From Paenibacillus aceris (GTDB lineage Bacteria; Bacillota; Bacilli; Paenibacillales; NBRC-103111): 64,000 nt of DNA. This document shows, piece after piece, positions 15,875-24,063 of this stretch; within the stretch, counting starts at the first letter, position 1; each line of letters starts with the position of its first letter. The notes under the pieces were generated by a model that ran no database searches, was not told the DNA's origin, and saw only the letters and a list, made by a program, of their open reading frames with translations. The DNA lies in the NCBI RefSeq assembly GCF_017874035.1, contig NZ_JAGGKV010000007.1:264414-328413 (forward strand), read 5' to 3'. Made by a program: the position numbers and the translations under genes.

Positions 15875-17683
15875 ATGCTGGATGGGGCAAGAAAGGTTTT
15901 ACAACAAGTATATGGATACCCGGAATTCCGCGAGGGGCAGAAAAATATCATTACCCATCTGCTTGAGGGAAAGGATACGCTTGGCATTATGCCGACGGGC
16001 GGCGGCAAATCGATCTGTTATCAGGTTCCTGCGATGCTGATGGAGGGTGTGACGCTCGTCATTTCGCCGCTCATTTCCTTGATGAAGGACCAAGTGGATG
16101 CCTTGGGTGTGTTAGGAGTCCCGGCGACGTTCATTAACAGTACACTGGAAGCCAGAGAAGTTGAACAGCGGATGCAGGGTGCTATGCAGGGCAAATATAA
16201 GCTGCTGTACATCGCGCCCGAGCGGCTGGAGTCAGAGCGGTTTCGCGCGCGGATGTCGGCGCTGAATCTCCCTTTTGTGGCCATTGACGAGGCACACTGC
16301 GTGTCTCAGTGGGGGCATGATTTCCGCCCCAGCTATGTTGCCATTGCTCCGTTCATCCGCGAGCTTCCGAATCGCCCGATCGTAGCCGCCTTTACCGCTA
16401 CGGCCACAGCCGAGGTGACGGCAGATATCGCAAGGCTGCTGGAGTTGGATCAAGCGGGCATCTTCGTGAACGGCTTTTCGCGGGATAATTTGGAGTTGAC
16501 GATTCTTCGCGGAGAGAACAAACGGGATTACATCCACAATTATGTGAAAGAGCATACGCACCAACCTGGTATTATCTATGCCGCTACCCGTAAGGATGTA
16601 GAGGAGCTGTATGAATCCTTGCGGAAAAAAGGCTACGCCGCAGGCAAGTACCACGCCGGTTTAACCGACGATGAGCGCTCCTACATGCAGGAGTCGTTTC
16701 TCTATGACGATATTCGGGTGATGATCGCCACGAATGCGTTCGGGATGGGTATCGATAAGTCGAACGTGCGGTATGTCATTCACTATAATATGCCGAAAAA
16801 TATGGAAGCGTATTACCAAGAGGCAGGTCGCGCAGGGCGAGACGGGGAGCCGAGTGAATGCATTCTGCTGTTCAGCGCACAGGATATTATGACGCAGAAG
16901 TTCCTCATTGAACAGAACCAGCTCTCGCCAGAGCGCAAAGCGAATGAGTATAAGAAGCTGCAGACGATGATCGATTACTGCTATTCACCACGGTGCTTGC
17001 GGAATGTCATTCTGCATTATTTTGATGAAACTAATATCAAAGACACCTGCGGCAATTGCTCCTCATGCAAAGACGATCGCGATACGGTTGACATTACCGT
17101 TGAAGCGCAGAAAATTTTCTCCTGTATCCGTCGCATGAACGAACGCTTCGGTATTTCGATGGTTGCTTCTGTCCTCAAAGGTTCGAAAGCGAAGAAAATT
17201 GTCGAATATCGCTTCGATCGACTGCCGACGCATGGCATTATGCGGGATTTGCCTGAAAAAGAAATTTCCGATCTGATCAATGTGCTAATCTCGGAAGGGT
17301 ACCTGCAGCTGTCCGAAGGCCAGTACCCGGTGGTGAGGCTTATGCAGCCCGCAGCGGAAGTGCTTCAAGGCAAGCTGCCCGTGTTCCAAAAGGTGCGCAA
17401 GCAGCAAGTCAAAGCCGCTGCTATCGACAATACCCTGTTCGAGCAGCTTCGTCTGCTTCGCCGGGAAATTGCCGCACGCGAAAAGGTGCCGCCGTATATT
17501 ATTTTCTCCGACAGCACACTGCGTGAGATGAGCGAGAGCTGCCCGACCTCGGAATCCGCCATGCTGCGGATCAAAGGTGTCGGCGAGGTCAAATACCGCA
17601 ACTACGGCAAGCCCTTCCTTGATCTTCTTCGCACGTATGCGGGAGAGAGTGAAGTCGAGGCTGTTGCTTATGATTTTGAGTAA
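15875..17683 (+). CDS. recQ: ATP-dependent DNA helicase RecQ
   Basis: A 602-residue 3'-5' helicase. Walker A is MPTGGGKSICYQ, and the DEAH box with aromatic-rich loop is DEAHCVSQWGHDFRPSY. Motif V/VI is TNAFGMGIDK then QEAGRAGRDGEPSECIL. The RQC zinc site has cysteines in YCYSPRCLRN and CGNCSSC. A C-terminal HRDC domain runs from about 515 (LRLLRREIAAREKVPPYIIFSD). It acts in recombination and stalled-fork repair. AAAGGTG precedes the ATG. The gene is followed after 29 bp by phhB, with no terminator between. Confidence 0.95.
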   Translation: MLDGARKVLQQVYGYPEFREGQKNIITHLLEGKDTLGIMPTGGGKSICYQVPAMLMEGVTLVISPLISLMKDQVDALGVLGVPATFINSTLEAREVEQRMQGAMQGKYKLLYIAPERLESERFRARMSALNLPFVAIDEAHCVSQWGHDFRPSYVAIAPFIRELPNRPIVAAFTATATAEVTADIARLLELDQAGIFVNGFSRDNLELTILRGENKRDYIHNYVKEHTHQPGIIYAATRKDVEELYESLRKKGYAAGKYHAGLTDDERSYMQESFLYDDIRVMIATNAFGMGIDKSNVRYVIHYNMPKNMEAYYQEAGRAGRDGEPSECILLFSAQDIMTQKFLIEQNQLSPERKANEYKKLQTMIDYCYSPRCLRNVILHYFDETNIKDTCGNCSSCKDDRDTVDITVEAQKIFSCIRRMNERFGISMVASVLKGSKAKKIVEYRFDRLPTHGIMRDLPEKEISDLINVLISEGYLQLSEGQYPVVRLMQPAAEVLQGKLPVFQKVRKQQVKAAAIDNTLFEQLRLLRREIAAREKVPPYIIFSDSTLREMSESCPTSESAMLRIKGVGEVKYRNYGKPFLDLLRTYAGESEVEAVAYDFE

Positions 17684-17712
17684 TTGAGTAGGGTTGGAAG
17701 GGGTGGCAGTAC

Positions 17713-18021
17713 GTGAAGCTTGGAAACACTGACATTGATCAAAAGCTCGGAGCGCTAACCGGTTGGACGACAGACGATCATAAATGGATTGTTAGGAAAT
17801 ACCGATTTGCGGAGTTCATGCAGGGCATTTCTTTCGTGAATCACGTCGCCCACATCGCTGAAAAGGATAACCATCATCCGATGATCGCCATCGATTACAA
17901 AATGGTTACGCTGCGGCTTACTTCTTGGCATGCAGGCGGATTAACGGAGCTGGATTTTCAATCTGCCGCTAAGTTTGATCAAGCTTTTGAAGAGGTATCT
18001 GCGGGTGCAGGCGGCGCCTAG
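17713..18021 (+). CDS. phhB: 4a-hydroxytetrahydrobiopterin dehydratase
   Basis: A 102-residue pterin-4a-carbinolamine dehydratase. The active-site region FVNHVAHIAEKDNHHPMIAIDY carries the family histidines and is followed by V-T-L-R-L-T-S-W-H-AGGLTELD. It dehydrates the 4a-hydroxypterin formed by aromatic amino acid hydroxylases. No phhA-type hydroxylase is in the window, so the substrate source here is unknown. GTG start (17713) with GAAGGGG upstream. Its TAG shares the palindrome CTAG (18018-18021) with the stop codon of the convergent acetyltransferase. Confidence 0.9.
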   Translation: MKLGNTDIDQKLGALTGWTTDDHKWIVRKYRFAEFMQGISFVNHVAHIAEKDNHHPMIAIDYKMVTLRLTSWHAGGLTELDFQSAAKFDQAFEEVSAGAGGA

Positions 18022-18521
18022 TCCGATAAGCCTTCGTCGTAAACCATGCAATGAAATTCAGCTGTTCCGGTGGGCGTCCACTTTACATAGGTATCGGTAA
18101 TAGTAAAGCCGGCACGCTCATAAGTGCGGATTGCTCGCTTATTCCAGGCCAGCACCTCCAGATCGATCTCCTGCCCGGGGGCTCGCCGCACCGCTTCACG
18201 GGTAAGGAGCCGCACGAATTGTGCCCCGATTCCGCTGCCTTTTCCGCAGAGATCAGGACGGAGGCCCAGTCCGAGGCGCGTGACGCCAAGCATCGGGAAG
18301 AACTGAACGAACCCGGATAAGCCGCCTTTTTCATCGACGACAGCCCGGTATTGTTGAGCCCGAATGTGAGGGTCCGCGAATTCGGTCTGCTCCCGCAGCA
18401 TAATGTCCCATGACGGCCAATTGTACAGCTCGTAGGGAGACGGATATTTCCACGTACATACCTCCACACATTGCGCGTTAGTTAGGGGTACAACTCGCCA
18501 GGGTAAGCTTGCATCTGCCAC
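18018..18521 (-). CDS. GNAT-family N-acetyltransferase
   Basis: A protein of about 167 residues with a GNAT fold: GVTRLGLGLRPDLCGKGSGIGAQFVRLLTREAV contains the RxxGxG/A acetyl-CoA loop in the form LCGKGSG, and LEVLAWNKRAIRTYERAGFTITDTY is the C-terminal motif. Substrate unknown. The GTG at 18521 has AAAGGG about 10 bp upstream; another GTG at 18533 abuts the same motif. It is divergent from the membrane protein gene at 18566 with only 44 bp between starts, and convergent with phhB with overlapping stop codons. Confidence 0.8.
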   Translation of the reverse strand: MADASLPWRVVPLTNAQCVEVCTWKYPSPYELYNWPSWDIMLREQTEFADPHIRAQQYRAVVDEKGGLSGFVQFFPMLGVTRLGLGLRPDLCGKGSGIGAQFVRLLTREAVRRAPGQEIDLEVLAWNKRAIRTYERAGFTITDTYVKWTPTGTAEFHCMVYDEGLSD

Positions 18522-18565
18522 TTTTATTATCACCCTTTCATTTATTGTTGGAGGTTCAGGTTCGC

Positions 18566-19261
18566 ATGGGTTGGCTTTTACATATTCCAATTACTACATG
18601 TATTTTGTTCTCTATGCTTATGTTGGGATTACATATATTTCGAATCTCTGTGAATAAGAAATGGCCAATTGCGCTCATCATTACTCTTGTTATCTCTTGT
18701 TTGGTAGAGCTATTCACGTTTATGATAGGTACGAAGTCTTGGAGTCCTATGCTTGCTATTGTACTGGAAGCTGTTAGTGTTCACTATCTATTTCGATTGC
18801 GCAAGCTCCATGCGCTCAAGATCGTACTGCTTGGGGCAATCGGTTACACCGTCTATTTGGCCATTGTTCTATTTACTGTATCGGTAGTAACGGAAGTTCT
18901 TGTGGACGATTATTTTGACGGGCTGGATTCGTTGTATCGTCCCCTGAAAATTTATGCCGCGCTGCTTACGTGCCTTACCGCATTGGTCTTGAATAGGAAC
19001 CGATTAGGTTTTACTTTGCGACTGGGGCGGAATTCCAAGAATGAAAGAAGCTTAAGAGATTCCAGTAATGTCAAGCAGGCATGGCGTCCCCGTAACTATG
19101 TGCTTTTTCCCGCTCTTTTGACTGCCTTTGTTTTATTCTCTTCTGCTCATTATGGGGTATCCATGCATGTGGCGTCCATTTTCTATTGGGCTGCGGGCTT
19201 TTGCATCGTGCTGGTTTGGATGATCTATCTGCTATATCGCACGGAAATGGATGAGTTGTAG
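18566..19261 (+). CDS. multi-pass membrane protein of unknown function
   Basis: A protein of about 231 residues with seven likely membrane helices, starting with GWLLHIPITTCILFSMLML and ending with YWAAGFCIVLVWMIYLLYR. A hydrophilic basic loop lies at about 150-175. GGAGG precedes the ATG at 18566. The topology (short loops, no soluble domain) recalls sensor membrane modules, but no enzymatic motif is visible and I do not recognise the family. Confidence 0.7.
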   Translation: MGWLLHIPITTCILFSMLMLGLHIFRISVNKKWPIALIITLVISCLVELFTFMIGTKSWSPMLAIVLEAVSVHYLFRLRKLHALKIVLLGAIGYTVYLAIVLFTVSVVTEVLVDDYFDGLDSLYRPLKIYAALLTCLTALVLNRNRLGFTLRLGRNSKNERSLRDSSNVKQAWRPRNYVLFPALLTAFVLFSSAHYGVSMHVASIFYWAAGFCIVLVWMIYLLYRTEMDEL

Positions 19262-19291
19262 CCATCGCAGGTCATGTTTATGGTGCCCTCG

Positions 19292-19320
19292 TTACATGAT
19301 AGACAGTTTTTGGGTACAAT
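19292..19320 (+). promoter_or_regulatory. sigma-A promoter
   Basis: TTACAT (19292-19297), a 17-bp spacer and TACAAT (19315-19320), 39 bp upstream of the GNAT start at 19359. Confidence 0.65.
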
Positions 19321-19358
19321 GAAGATAACGATTTTATTTGGAAGAGGAGGTCATTTCA

Positions 19359-19832
19359 ATGACCCAAGTTACAGTTAGAGAAGCTGTTATACAAGATATT
19401 TCCCAGTTAAAAACGTTAATGCTCGCTTATATCGTGGACTTCTATCAATATCGCCAGCCTGAGGATGAGAAGTTGAACGGACTGATTCACCATCTGCTGG
19501 AGCAAAAGGACGGCATTCAATTCGTGGCCGAGACGGAAGACGGGACATTGGTCGGTTTTGCGACCTTATATTTTACCTTCAGTACCTTGCGTGCTTCCAA
19601 AATAGCAGTCCTGAACGATCTCTATGTCATTGAAGCGGAGCGGGGCCAAGGTGCCGCTGCGAAGCTATTCGCAGCTTGCAAAGGGTATGCGGCCAGACAC
19701 GGCTACGCCAATTTATCATGGACCACGGCCAAAGATAACTTCCGTGCGCAAGCTTTTTACGATAAAGTGGGCGGAGATCGCAGTGACTGGCTCACGTATT
19801 CTGTGAATCCGACGATTGGGATCGGCGATTAA
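19359..19832 (+). CDS. GNAT-family N-acetyltransferase
   Basis: A protein of about 157 residues. Central motif: NDLYVIEAERGQGAAAKLFAACKGYA with the RGQGAA loop; C-terminal motif: WTTAKDNFRAQAFYDKVGG. It resembles small-molecule acetyltransferases in general, and the substrate is not inferable. AGAGGAGG lies eight bases before ATG 19359. It has its own promoter and a terminator at 19851-19888. A decayed copy of its C-terminal motif lies at 22121-22210. Confidence 0.85.
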   Translation: MTQVTVREAVIQDISQLKTLMLAYIVDFYQYRQPEDEKLNGLIHHLLEQKDGIQFVAETEDGTLVGFATLYFTFSTLRASKIAVLNDLYVIEAERGQGAAAKLFAACKGYAARHGYANLSWTTAKDNFRAQAFYDKVGGDRSDWLTYSVNPTIGIGD

Positions 19833-19850
19833 TTGCATTCCCACACCAGG

Positions 19851-19888
19851 TAAACCTTCATCTCCCGTTACGGGGTTGGAGGTTTTTT
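19851..19888 (+). terminator. intrinsic terminator
   Basis: AAACCTTCATCTCCCG pairs imperfectly with CGGGGTTGGAGGTTT and is followed by seven T. Confidence 0.8.
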
Positions 19889-19989
19889 TGCGTGAAGTTT
19901 TATCGACTGAATCGAACTTAAAATCATTTTCATAATGTTTGCAGAATCACAAATACTAAAGATATCTCCAAATTATTCATATATAAAAA

Positions 19990-20018
19990 TTGACATATCA
20001 TTAAGATCGGAACATAAT
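19990..20018 (+). promoter_or_regulatory. strong sigma-A promoter of the DHA2 pump
   Basis: Perfect TTGACA (19990-19995), a 17-bp spacer and CATAAT (20013-20018). It lies 217 bp upstream of the start codon, giving an unusually long leader. Confidence 0.8.
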
Positions 20019-20023
20019 AATGA

Positions 20024-20035
20024 TTCGTATACGAA
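20024..20035. promoter_or_regulatory. candidate operator palindrome
   Basis: A 12-bp perfect palindrome TTCGTATACGAA sits at about +1 of the promoter at 19990-20018, a typical repressor position for drug-efflux genes. No regulator gene is adjacent. Confidence 0.5.
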
Positions 20036-20043
20036 ATAGTTGA

Positions 20044-20133
20044 GTGAAGCACTCTTGGCCCTACAGCAGCGCTATTTACAAATCTTCCGGACGTATCACA
20101 TGTGAATCAGGATCTCTTTTAAGTAATGTCTAG
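20044..20133 (+). other. possible leader peptide ORF and hairpin ahead of the DHA2 pump
   Basis: A 29-codon GTG-initiated frame begins MKHSWPYSSAIYKSS and ends at a TAG (20131-20133). That stop lies in the loop of a hairpin whose arms are AGTAATG (20122-20128) and CGTTACT (20134-20140). It has no clear ribosome binding site, so this is a candidate only. The arrangement resembles translational attenuators of antibiotic-resistance genes. Confidence 0.3.
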
Positions 20134-20234
20134 CGTTACTCAACGCCATGCTGTACTAGGTGATCTAGAGAAGTTCAATCGGGTGCAAAATGAGATTTTA
20201 ATGATTTTAAAGAACATAGGTGAGGGTGATTTCA

Positions 20235-21737
20235 ATGACTAGCATGGTAAATGCAAAACTACGCAAAGGCCCCATCATGGCTTCGCTGCTTATTGCCGCA
20301 TTCGTGGCATTATTAAGCCAAACTGTCTTAAATGTGGCACTCCCCAAAATGATGATCGACCTGAACGTCAATGAAAGTACGATTCAATGGCTGTCTAACG
20401 GCTATATGCTCGTGAACGGCGTTCTCGTTCCGATTAGTGCTTTCCTGATCAACCGGTTCACAACGCGTAAGTTATTTCTAACTGCCTCTACGTTATTCGC
20501 CGTCGGAACGATTGTTTGTGCATTATCCGGTAGTTTCAGTTCGCTGTTAGCCGGCCGGCTTGTACAAGCTGTTGGCGCTGGAATTCTAATGCCGCTTATG
20601 TCCGTTGTTGTTCTAACGATTTTCCCTGTCGCTGAGCGTGGTAAAGCTATGGGCATGATGGGGATCGCGATGATTTTTGCTCCAGCAATTGGACCCACGA
20701 TGTCCGGATGGGTTGTGGAGCATTACCATTGGCACGTTTTGTTTTATATCGTCCTACCGTTGGCTGTCTTTGCCGTTATATTCGGGGCCTTCTCCATGAA
20801 GGACGTTATTAAAACATCAAAGCCAAATCTGGATATCCTTGGCGTTATCCTTTCTACACTTGGCTTTGGCGGTATTCTTTACGGTTTTAGCGCAGCGGGG
20901 TCCGATGGCTGGGGAAGTACAGATGTAGTTGCCTGCCTCGTGGTGGGGGGAATCTCCTTGCTGCTCTTTGTTCTCCGTTCGATATTTGGCAAGACACCGT
21001 TGCTCGAGTTCCGCGTATTTAAATACTCGATGTTCTCGCTAACAACATTAATCAACGCCATCATTACGATGGCTATGTTCTCAGGCATGATTCTGCTTCC
21101 TATCTTTCTGCAAAACATCAGGGGATTCACCCCGTTAGAATCAGGTCTGCTCTTGCTGCCGGGGGCTATCCTGATGGGGATTATGTCCCCTATTACAGGT
21201 ATGATTTTCGATAAAGTGGGTGCTCGCTGGTTGGCTGTTATCGGGCTTATCATTACAACCATCACTACTTATGAGTTCAGCCAACTTACAGCAGAATCGA
21301 CCTACAATCATTTGATGCTGGTATACACGCTGCGGATGTTTGGAATGTCCATGCTGATGATGCCGATTCAGACAGCCGGTATGAACCAGCTGCCGCGGAG
21401 CCTGAATGCACACGGATCTGCGATGTCGCAGACGCTTCGTAACGTATCAGGGGCACTAGGAACGGCGCTGCTTGTGACCTTCATGACGAACAAAGCGGCT
21501 TCTCATGCGAAAGAGCTCATCGTCTCGGGCCATATCGATCCGAGCAACAAGGCCAAGATGGCAGAAGTTTCGCAAGCGGCGACGATCTACGGCATCAACC
21601 ACTCCTTTGTGGTCGCCACATGGCTGAGTGTTGTTGCGCTTGTGCTAGCCTTCTTCATCCGCAAGGTAACTCCGCACGAGGAAAGAGCAGTTCCAACGCC
21701 AGTTTCTGCAGCAGCGGTTGATCTTGCCGATAATTGA
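20235..21737 (+). CDS. DHA2-family multidrug efflux MFS transporter, LmrB-like
   Basis: A protein of about 500 residues with 14 predicted membrane segments. The first helices read FVALLSQTVLNVALPKMMIDLNV and QWLSNGYMLVNGVLVPISAFL; the DHA2 motif C-like segment is GIAMIFAPAIGPTMSGW. It resembles Bacillus LmrB/EmrB-type drug:proton antiporters. The start at 20235 has AGGTGAGGGTGA upstream. It is transcribed from a strong promoter through a 200-nt leader with a palindrome and a possible leader peptide, which suggests inducible expression. Downstream lies the four-unit palindrome array. Substrates unknown. Confidence 0.85.
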   Translation: MTSMVNAKLRKGPIMASLLIAAFVALLSQTVLNVALPKMMIDLNVNESTIQWLSNGYMLVNGVLVPISAFLINRFTTRKLFLTASTLFAVGTIVCALSGSFSSLLAGRLVQAVGAGILMPLMSVVVLTIFPVAERGKAMGMMGIAMIFAPAIGPTMSGWVVEHYHWHVLFYIVLPLAVFAVIFGAFSMKDVIKTSKPNLDILGVILSTLGFGGILYGFSAAGSDGWGSTDVVACLVVGGISLLLFVLRSIFGKTPLLEFRVFKYSMFSLTTLINAIITMAMFSGMILLPIFLQNIRGFTPLESGLLLLPGAILMGIMSPITGMIFDKVGARWLAVIGLIITTITTYEFSQLTAESTYNHLMLVYTLRMFGMSMLMMPIQTAGMNQLPRSLNAHGSAMSQTLRNVSGALGTALLVTFMTNKAASHAKELIVSGHIDPSNKAKMAEVSQAATIYGINHSFVVATWLSVVALVLAFFIRKVTPHEERAVPTPVSAAAVDLADN

Positions 21738-21796
21738 GGAGATTTTGGCCAGAGGCCGTTAAGTCTCTACTCGGGTGGCCTTTACCGGTAGCCTAT

Positions 21797-21978
21797 GTTG
21801 TACTTCGTACAATATAGGGCCGCTTGCGCCTAACAAATCCGTATTTCATTGTATGAAGTACAATCATTTCAACTCAAAAGGTGCGAAATCAACGATTTTT
21901 GCCCGAAATGTTGTATAAAATACATCATAGAGTCGCGCTGAGGCTTCTTTGCAGCCATGATGTTGTACGATGTACAAC
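21797..21978. repeat. palindrome array, copy 2 (four units)
   Basis: Palindromes are at 21797-21813 (GTTGTAC-TTC-GTACAAT), 21848-21864 (ATTGTAT-GAA-GTACAAT), 21910-21926 (GTTGTAT-AAA-ATACATC) and 21962-21978 (GTTGTAC-GAT-GTACAAC). Spacings are 51, 62 and 52 bp. It is the fuller relative of the array at 10177-10308. Apart from this array, its closing hairpin and a gene fragment, nothing else is seen between 21738 and 22217. Confidence 0.85.
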
Positions 21979-21980
21979 AT

Positions 21981-22028
21981 AGAAAGATCGTCTGGCTTAT
22001 TTATTGGCCGAGCCGGTCTTTCTTTTTT
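21981..22028 (+). terminator. terminator-like hairpin closing palindrome array 2
   Basis: GAAAGATCG pairs (with G-U) with CGGTCTTTC, with additional GGC/GCC pairing inside, and is followed by a T-run. It is homologous in position and sequence to 10315-10355. Confidence 0.75.
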
Positions 22029-22120
22029 AGCGATGAAGCAGCGGGGGAACGCTAACATCTCTGGTTTGGCTGCGAGTTTTTCCTACTAACCAAACCATGT
22101 ACCAGCCCTACAAAGCCAGC

Positions 22121-22210
22121 ACGGACTAGTTCCAAACATAACTTCCGTGCGCAAGACTTTTGCGATAAAATAAGTGGAGGTCAATTTGTTAGGGCAATTA
22201 CTTGCAGGTA
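22121..22210 (+). pseudogene. remnant of a GNAT acetyltransferase gene
   Basis: ATAACTTCCGTGCGCAAG (22138-22155) is identical to 19735-19752 inside the GNAT gene, and the flanks remain similar for about 20 bp each side. The frame reads HNFRAQDFCDKISGG, matching DNFRAQAFYDKVGG of the intact protein, and then runs to a TAG. No start or N-terminal domain remains. Confidence 0.6.
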
Positions 22211-22217
22211 GGGGAAG

Positions 22218-23066
22218 GTGGCAGAATCTGTGGAAAATATCGTGAGTCAATCGTGGCTGCTCGGGCAGTTGGGCGATGCGAACATCGTCATTGCGGATTG
22301 CCGTTTTGCGTTAGGACAACCTGAATCAGGCAGAAATCATTATGAACAAGATCATATAACAGGAGCTGTATACGTAGATTTGGAGAAGGACTTATCCGGT
22401 GCCAAAATGGCGCACGGCGGCAGGCATCCGCTCCCTGATCTCGGTGCATTCTCCATCCTCGTGGGCAGCCTCGGGATCGACAGCACCAAAACCGTCGTCG
22501 CTTACGACGATCAAGGAGGAGCCATGGCTTCACGCCTATGGTGGATGCTGAAATTCCTCGGGCACTCCGAGGTCTACGTACTCGATCAAGGGTACGCTGC
22601 CTGGAAAGCGGCGGGCTTCCCCATCACGGATGAAGCACCTGCCATATATCCGCGAACATTCTCACCAAAGGTGCAGCGTACCATGCTGGCCTCGATGGAC
22701 GAAGTCAAGGACAAGCTTGGTCGTCCGGGCGTCGTGCTCGTGGACTCGCGTGAGGAGCGCCGCTACCTCGGCTTGGAAGAGCCGATCGATCCGGTAGCCG
22801 GGCACATTCCTGGCGCGCGGAACTACTTCTGGAAAGGCGTGCTAGGCGCTGACGGCGCTTGGTTGCCCGCGGCAAAGCAGGAGCAGCATTTTGCCAGCTT
22901 GCGCGATGCCGATGAAATCATCGTTTACTGCGGCTCCGGCGTGACGGCTTGCCCGAACGTCCTGGGCCTGAGCGAAGCGGGCTTCGATAACGTGAAGCTC
23001 TACAGTGGAAGCTGGAGCGATTGGATCAGTTGGGAAGACAATCCCGTGGCGACGGGGGAGGAGTAG
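22218..23066 (+). CDS. sulfurtransferase with tandem rhodanese domains
   Basis: A 282-residue protein with two rhodanese folds. The N-terminal domain (AYDDQGGAMASRLWWMLKFLGH) lacks the cysteine; the C-terminal domain has the active-site loop YCGSGVTAC with the catalytic Cys around residue 237. The CGSGVT loop matches thiosulfate/3-mercaptopyruvate sulfurtransferases, which transfer sulfane sulfur to cyanide or thiols. The GTG at 22218 is very close to its GGTAGGGG ribosome binding site; a second in-frame GTG at 22230 is an alternative. No partner gene is adjacent; cysK, also sulfur-related, is 2 kb downstream. Confidence 0.85.
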   Translation: MAESVENIVSQSWLLGQLGDANIVIADCRFALGQPESGRNHYEQDHITGAVYVDLEKDLSGAKMAHGGRHPLPDLGAFSILVGSLGIDSTKTVVAYDDQGGAMASRLWWMLKFLGHSEVYVLDQGYAAWKAAGFPITDEAPAIYPRTFSPKVQRTMLASMDEVKDKLGRPGVVLVDSREERRYLGLEEPIDPVAGHIPGARNYFWKGVLGADGAWLPAAKQEQHFASLRDADEIIVYCGSGVTACPNVLGLSEAGFDNVKLYSGSWSDWISWEDNPVATGEE

Positions 23067-23227
23067 AAGAAACCACTCGTGCTCTGGGAGACGCGGTTTC
23101 GAGGGCTGTGACAGGCTGCCTGCGGGTGGATTGTTGCAGTCCTTTTTGTTACGCCTTTCCTTCAGCGAAACCAGTGTTTTGAGGACAGCACTGGGGCAAG
23201 AAAGCAGATAATGAAAGGAGTATGCTC

Positions 23228-24028
23228 ATGATTACACATTTTGCTCAATTGGAACTGCATACAGTGTCCATTCAAGGTGTTAAGCAGTTTTACCATGATC
23301 AACTGAAGTTTCCGGTTGGTTTTGAGTCGGCTGATGAAATCCATTTACATCCTACGGAACATTTCGCACTAATCTTTAGGGAGGTAACGAAGGCATTAAA
23401 TCCTGTGCATATTGCCTTTGAAGTGCCGTTTACAGCATTCGATCATGCAGTGAATGTTGTTCAGCAAGCCGGTGTAACGCTTCTGAAGTGGCCTGATGGC
23501 AGAACGGTTGATAAGTCAGAAACAGGCAGGAACGTTTATTTTCGGGATGGAGACGGGAATCTGCTAGAACTTATTGCGCACGTCTATGTACATGAGGGAG
23601 TGCTGCGTCCATGCGGTGATTTGAACATTCTGTATCTGAGAGAAGTAGGGTTTCCGGTGGATGACGTGACTGCTTTCAGGGAGTTGTTGGTGGAGCTGTT
23701 TGATTTTAAGCTGGATAAAGTAGCCGATAATTTTACATTTGCTATTGGGGGAACTGCGCATGCGGTTGTCGTTTCGAAAATGAGAAAGTGGATACCTATC
23801 GCCATGACAGCTCTACCACCGGCAATGAATGTCACGCTAGGTGTGCCAAATCAGCCCGTCATCGATGCTGTCATAAGGAATCTAGAGGCAAAAGGTATCC
23901 TGTATACGATAGCAAACAACAGGCTTCATTTTAAAATAGATGATTATAACTTGTTTTTGAAGCTTACAAATATGCCTCAAGAAGTACCTGCTCTCCTGCA
24001 GCTGCCTTACTCTCGCGAGCGAAATTAG
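23228..24028 (+). CDS. VOC-family protein (glyoxalase/dioxygenase fold)
   Basis: A protein of about 266 residues with two vicinal-oxygen-chelate modules. The first begins HFAQLELHTVSIQGVKQFYHDQLKFPV and ends GRNVYFRDGDGNLLELIAH, with the metal-ligand positions His and Glu in canonical places. The second (NILYLREVGFPVDDVTAFRELLVELF) is more diverged. The ATG at 23228 has AGGAG seven bases upstream. Family members isomerise, cleave or bind small molecules, including antibiotics; the function here is unknown. Confidence 0.8.
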   Translation: MITHFAQLELHTVSIQGVKQFYHDQLKFPVGFESADEIHLHPTEHFALIFREVTKALNPVHIAFEVPFTAFDHAVNVVQQAGVTLLKWPDGRTVDKSETGRNVYFRDGDGNLLELIAHVYVHEGVLRPCGDLNILYLREVGFPVDDVTAFRELLVELFDFKLDKVADNFTFAIGGTAHAVVVSKMRKWIPIAMTALPPAMNVTLGVPNQPVIDAVIRNLEAKGILYTIANNRLHFKIDDYNLFLKLTNMPQEVPALLQLPYSRERN

Positions 24029-24063
24029 CGAACCATTTTCAAGCCTGCCCCCGGGAGAAGACG

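Noticed and set aside
21797..21978. A CRISPR array
   Set aside because: Repeats are short palindromes with variable cores, spacers are related between loci, and there are no cas genes.
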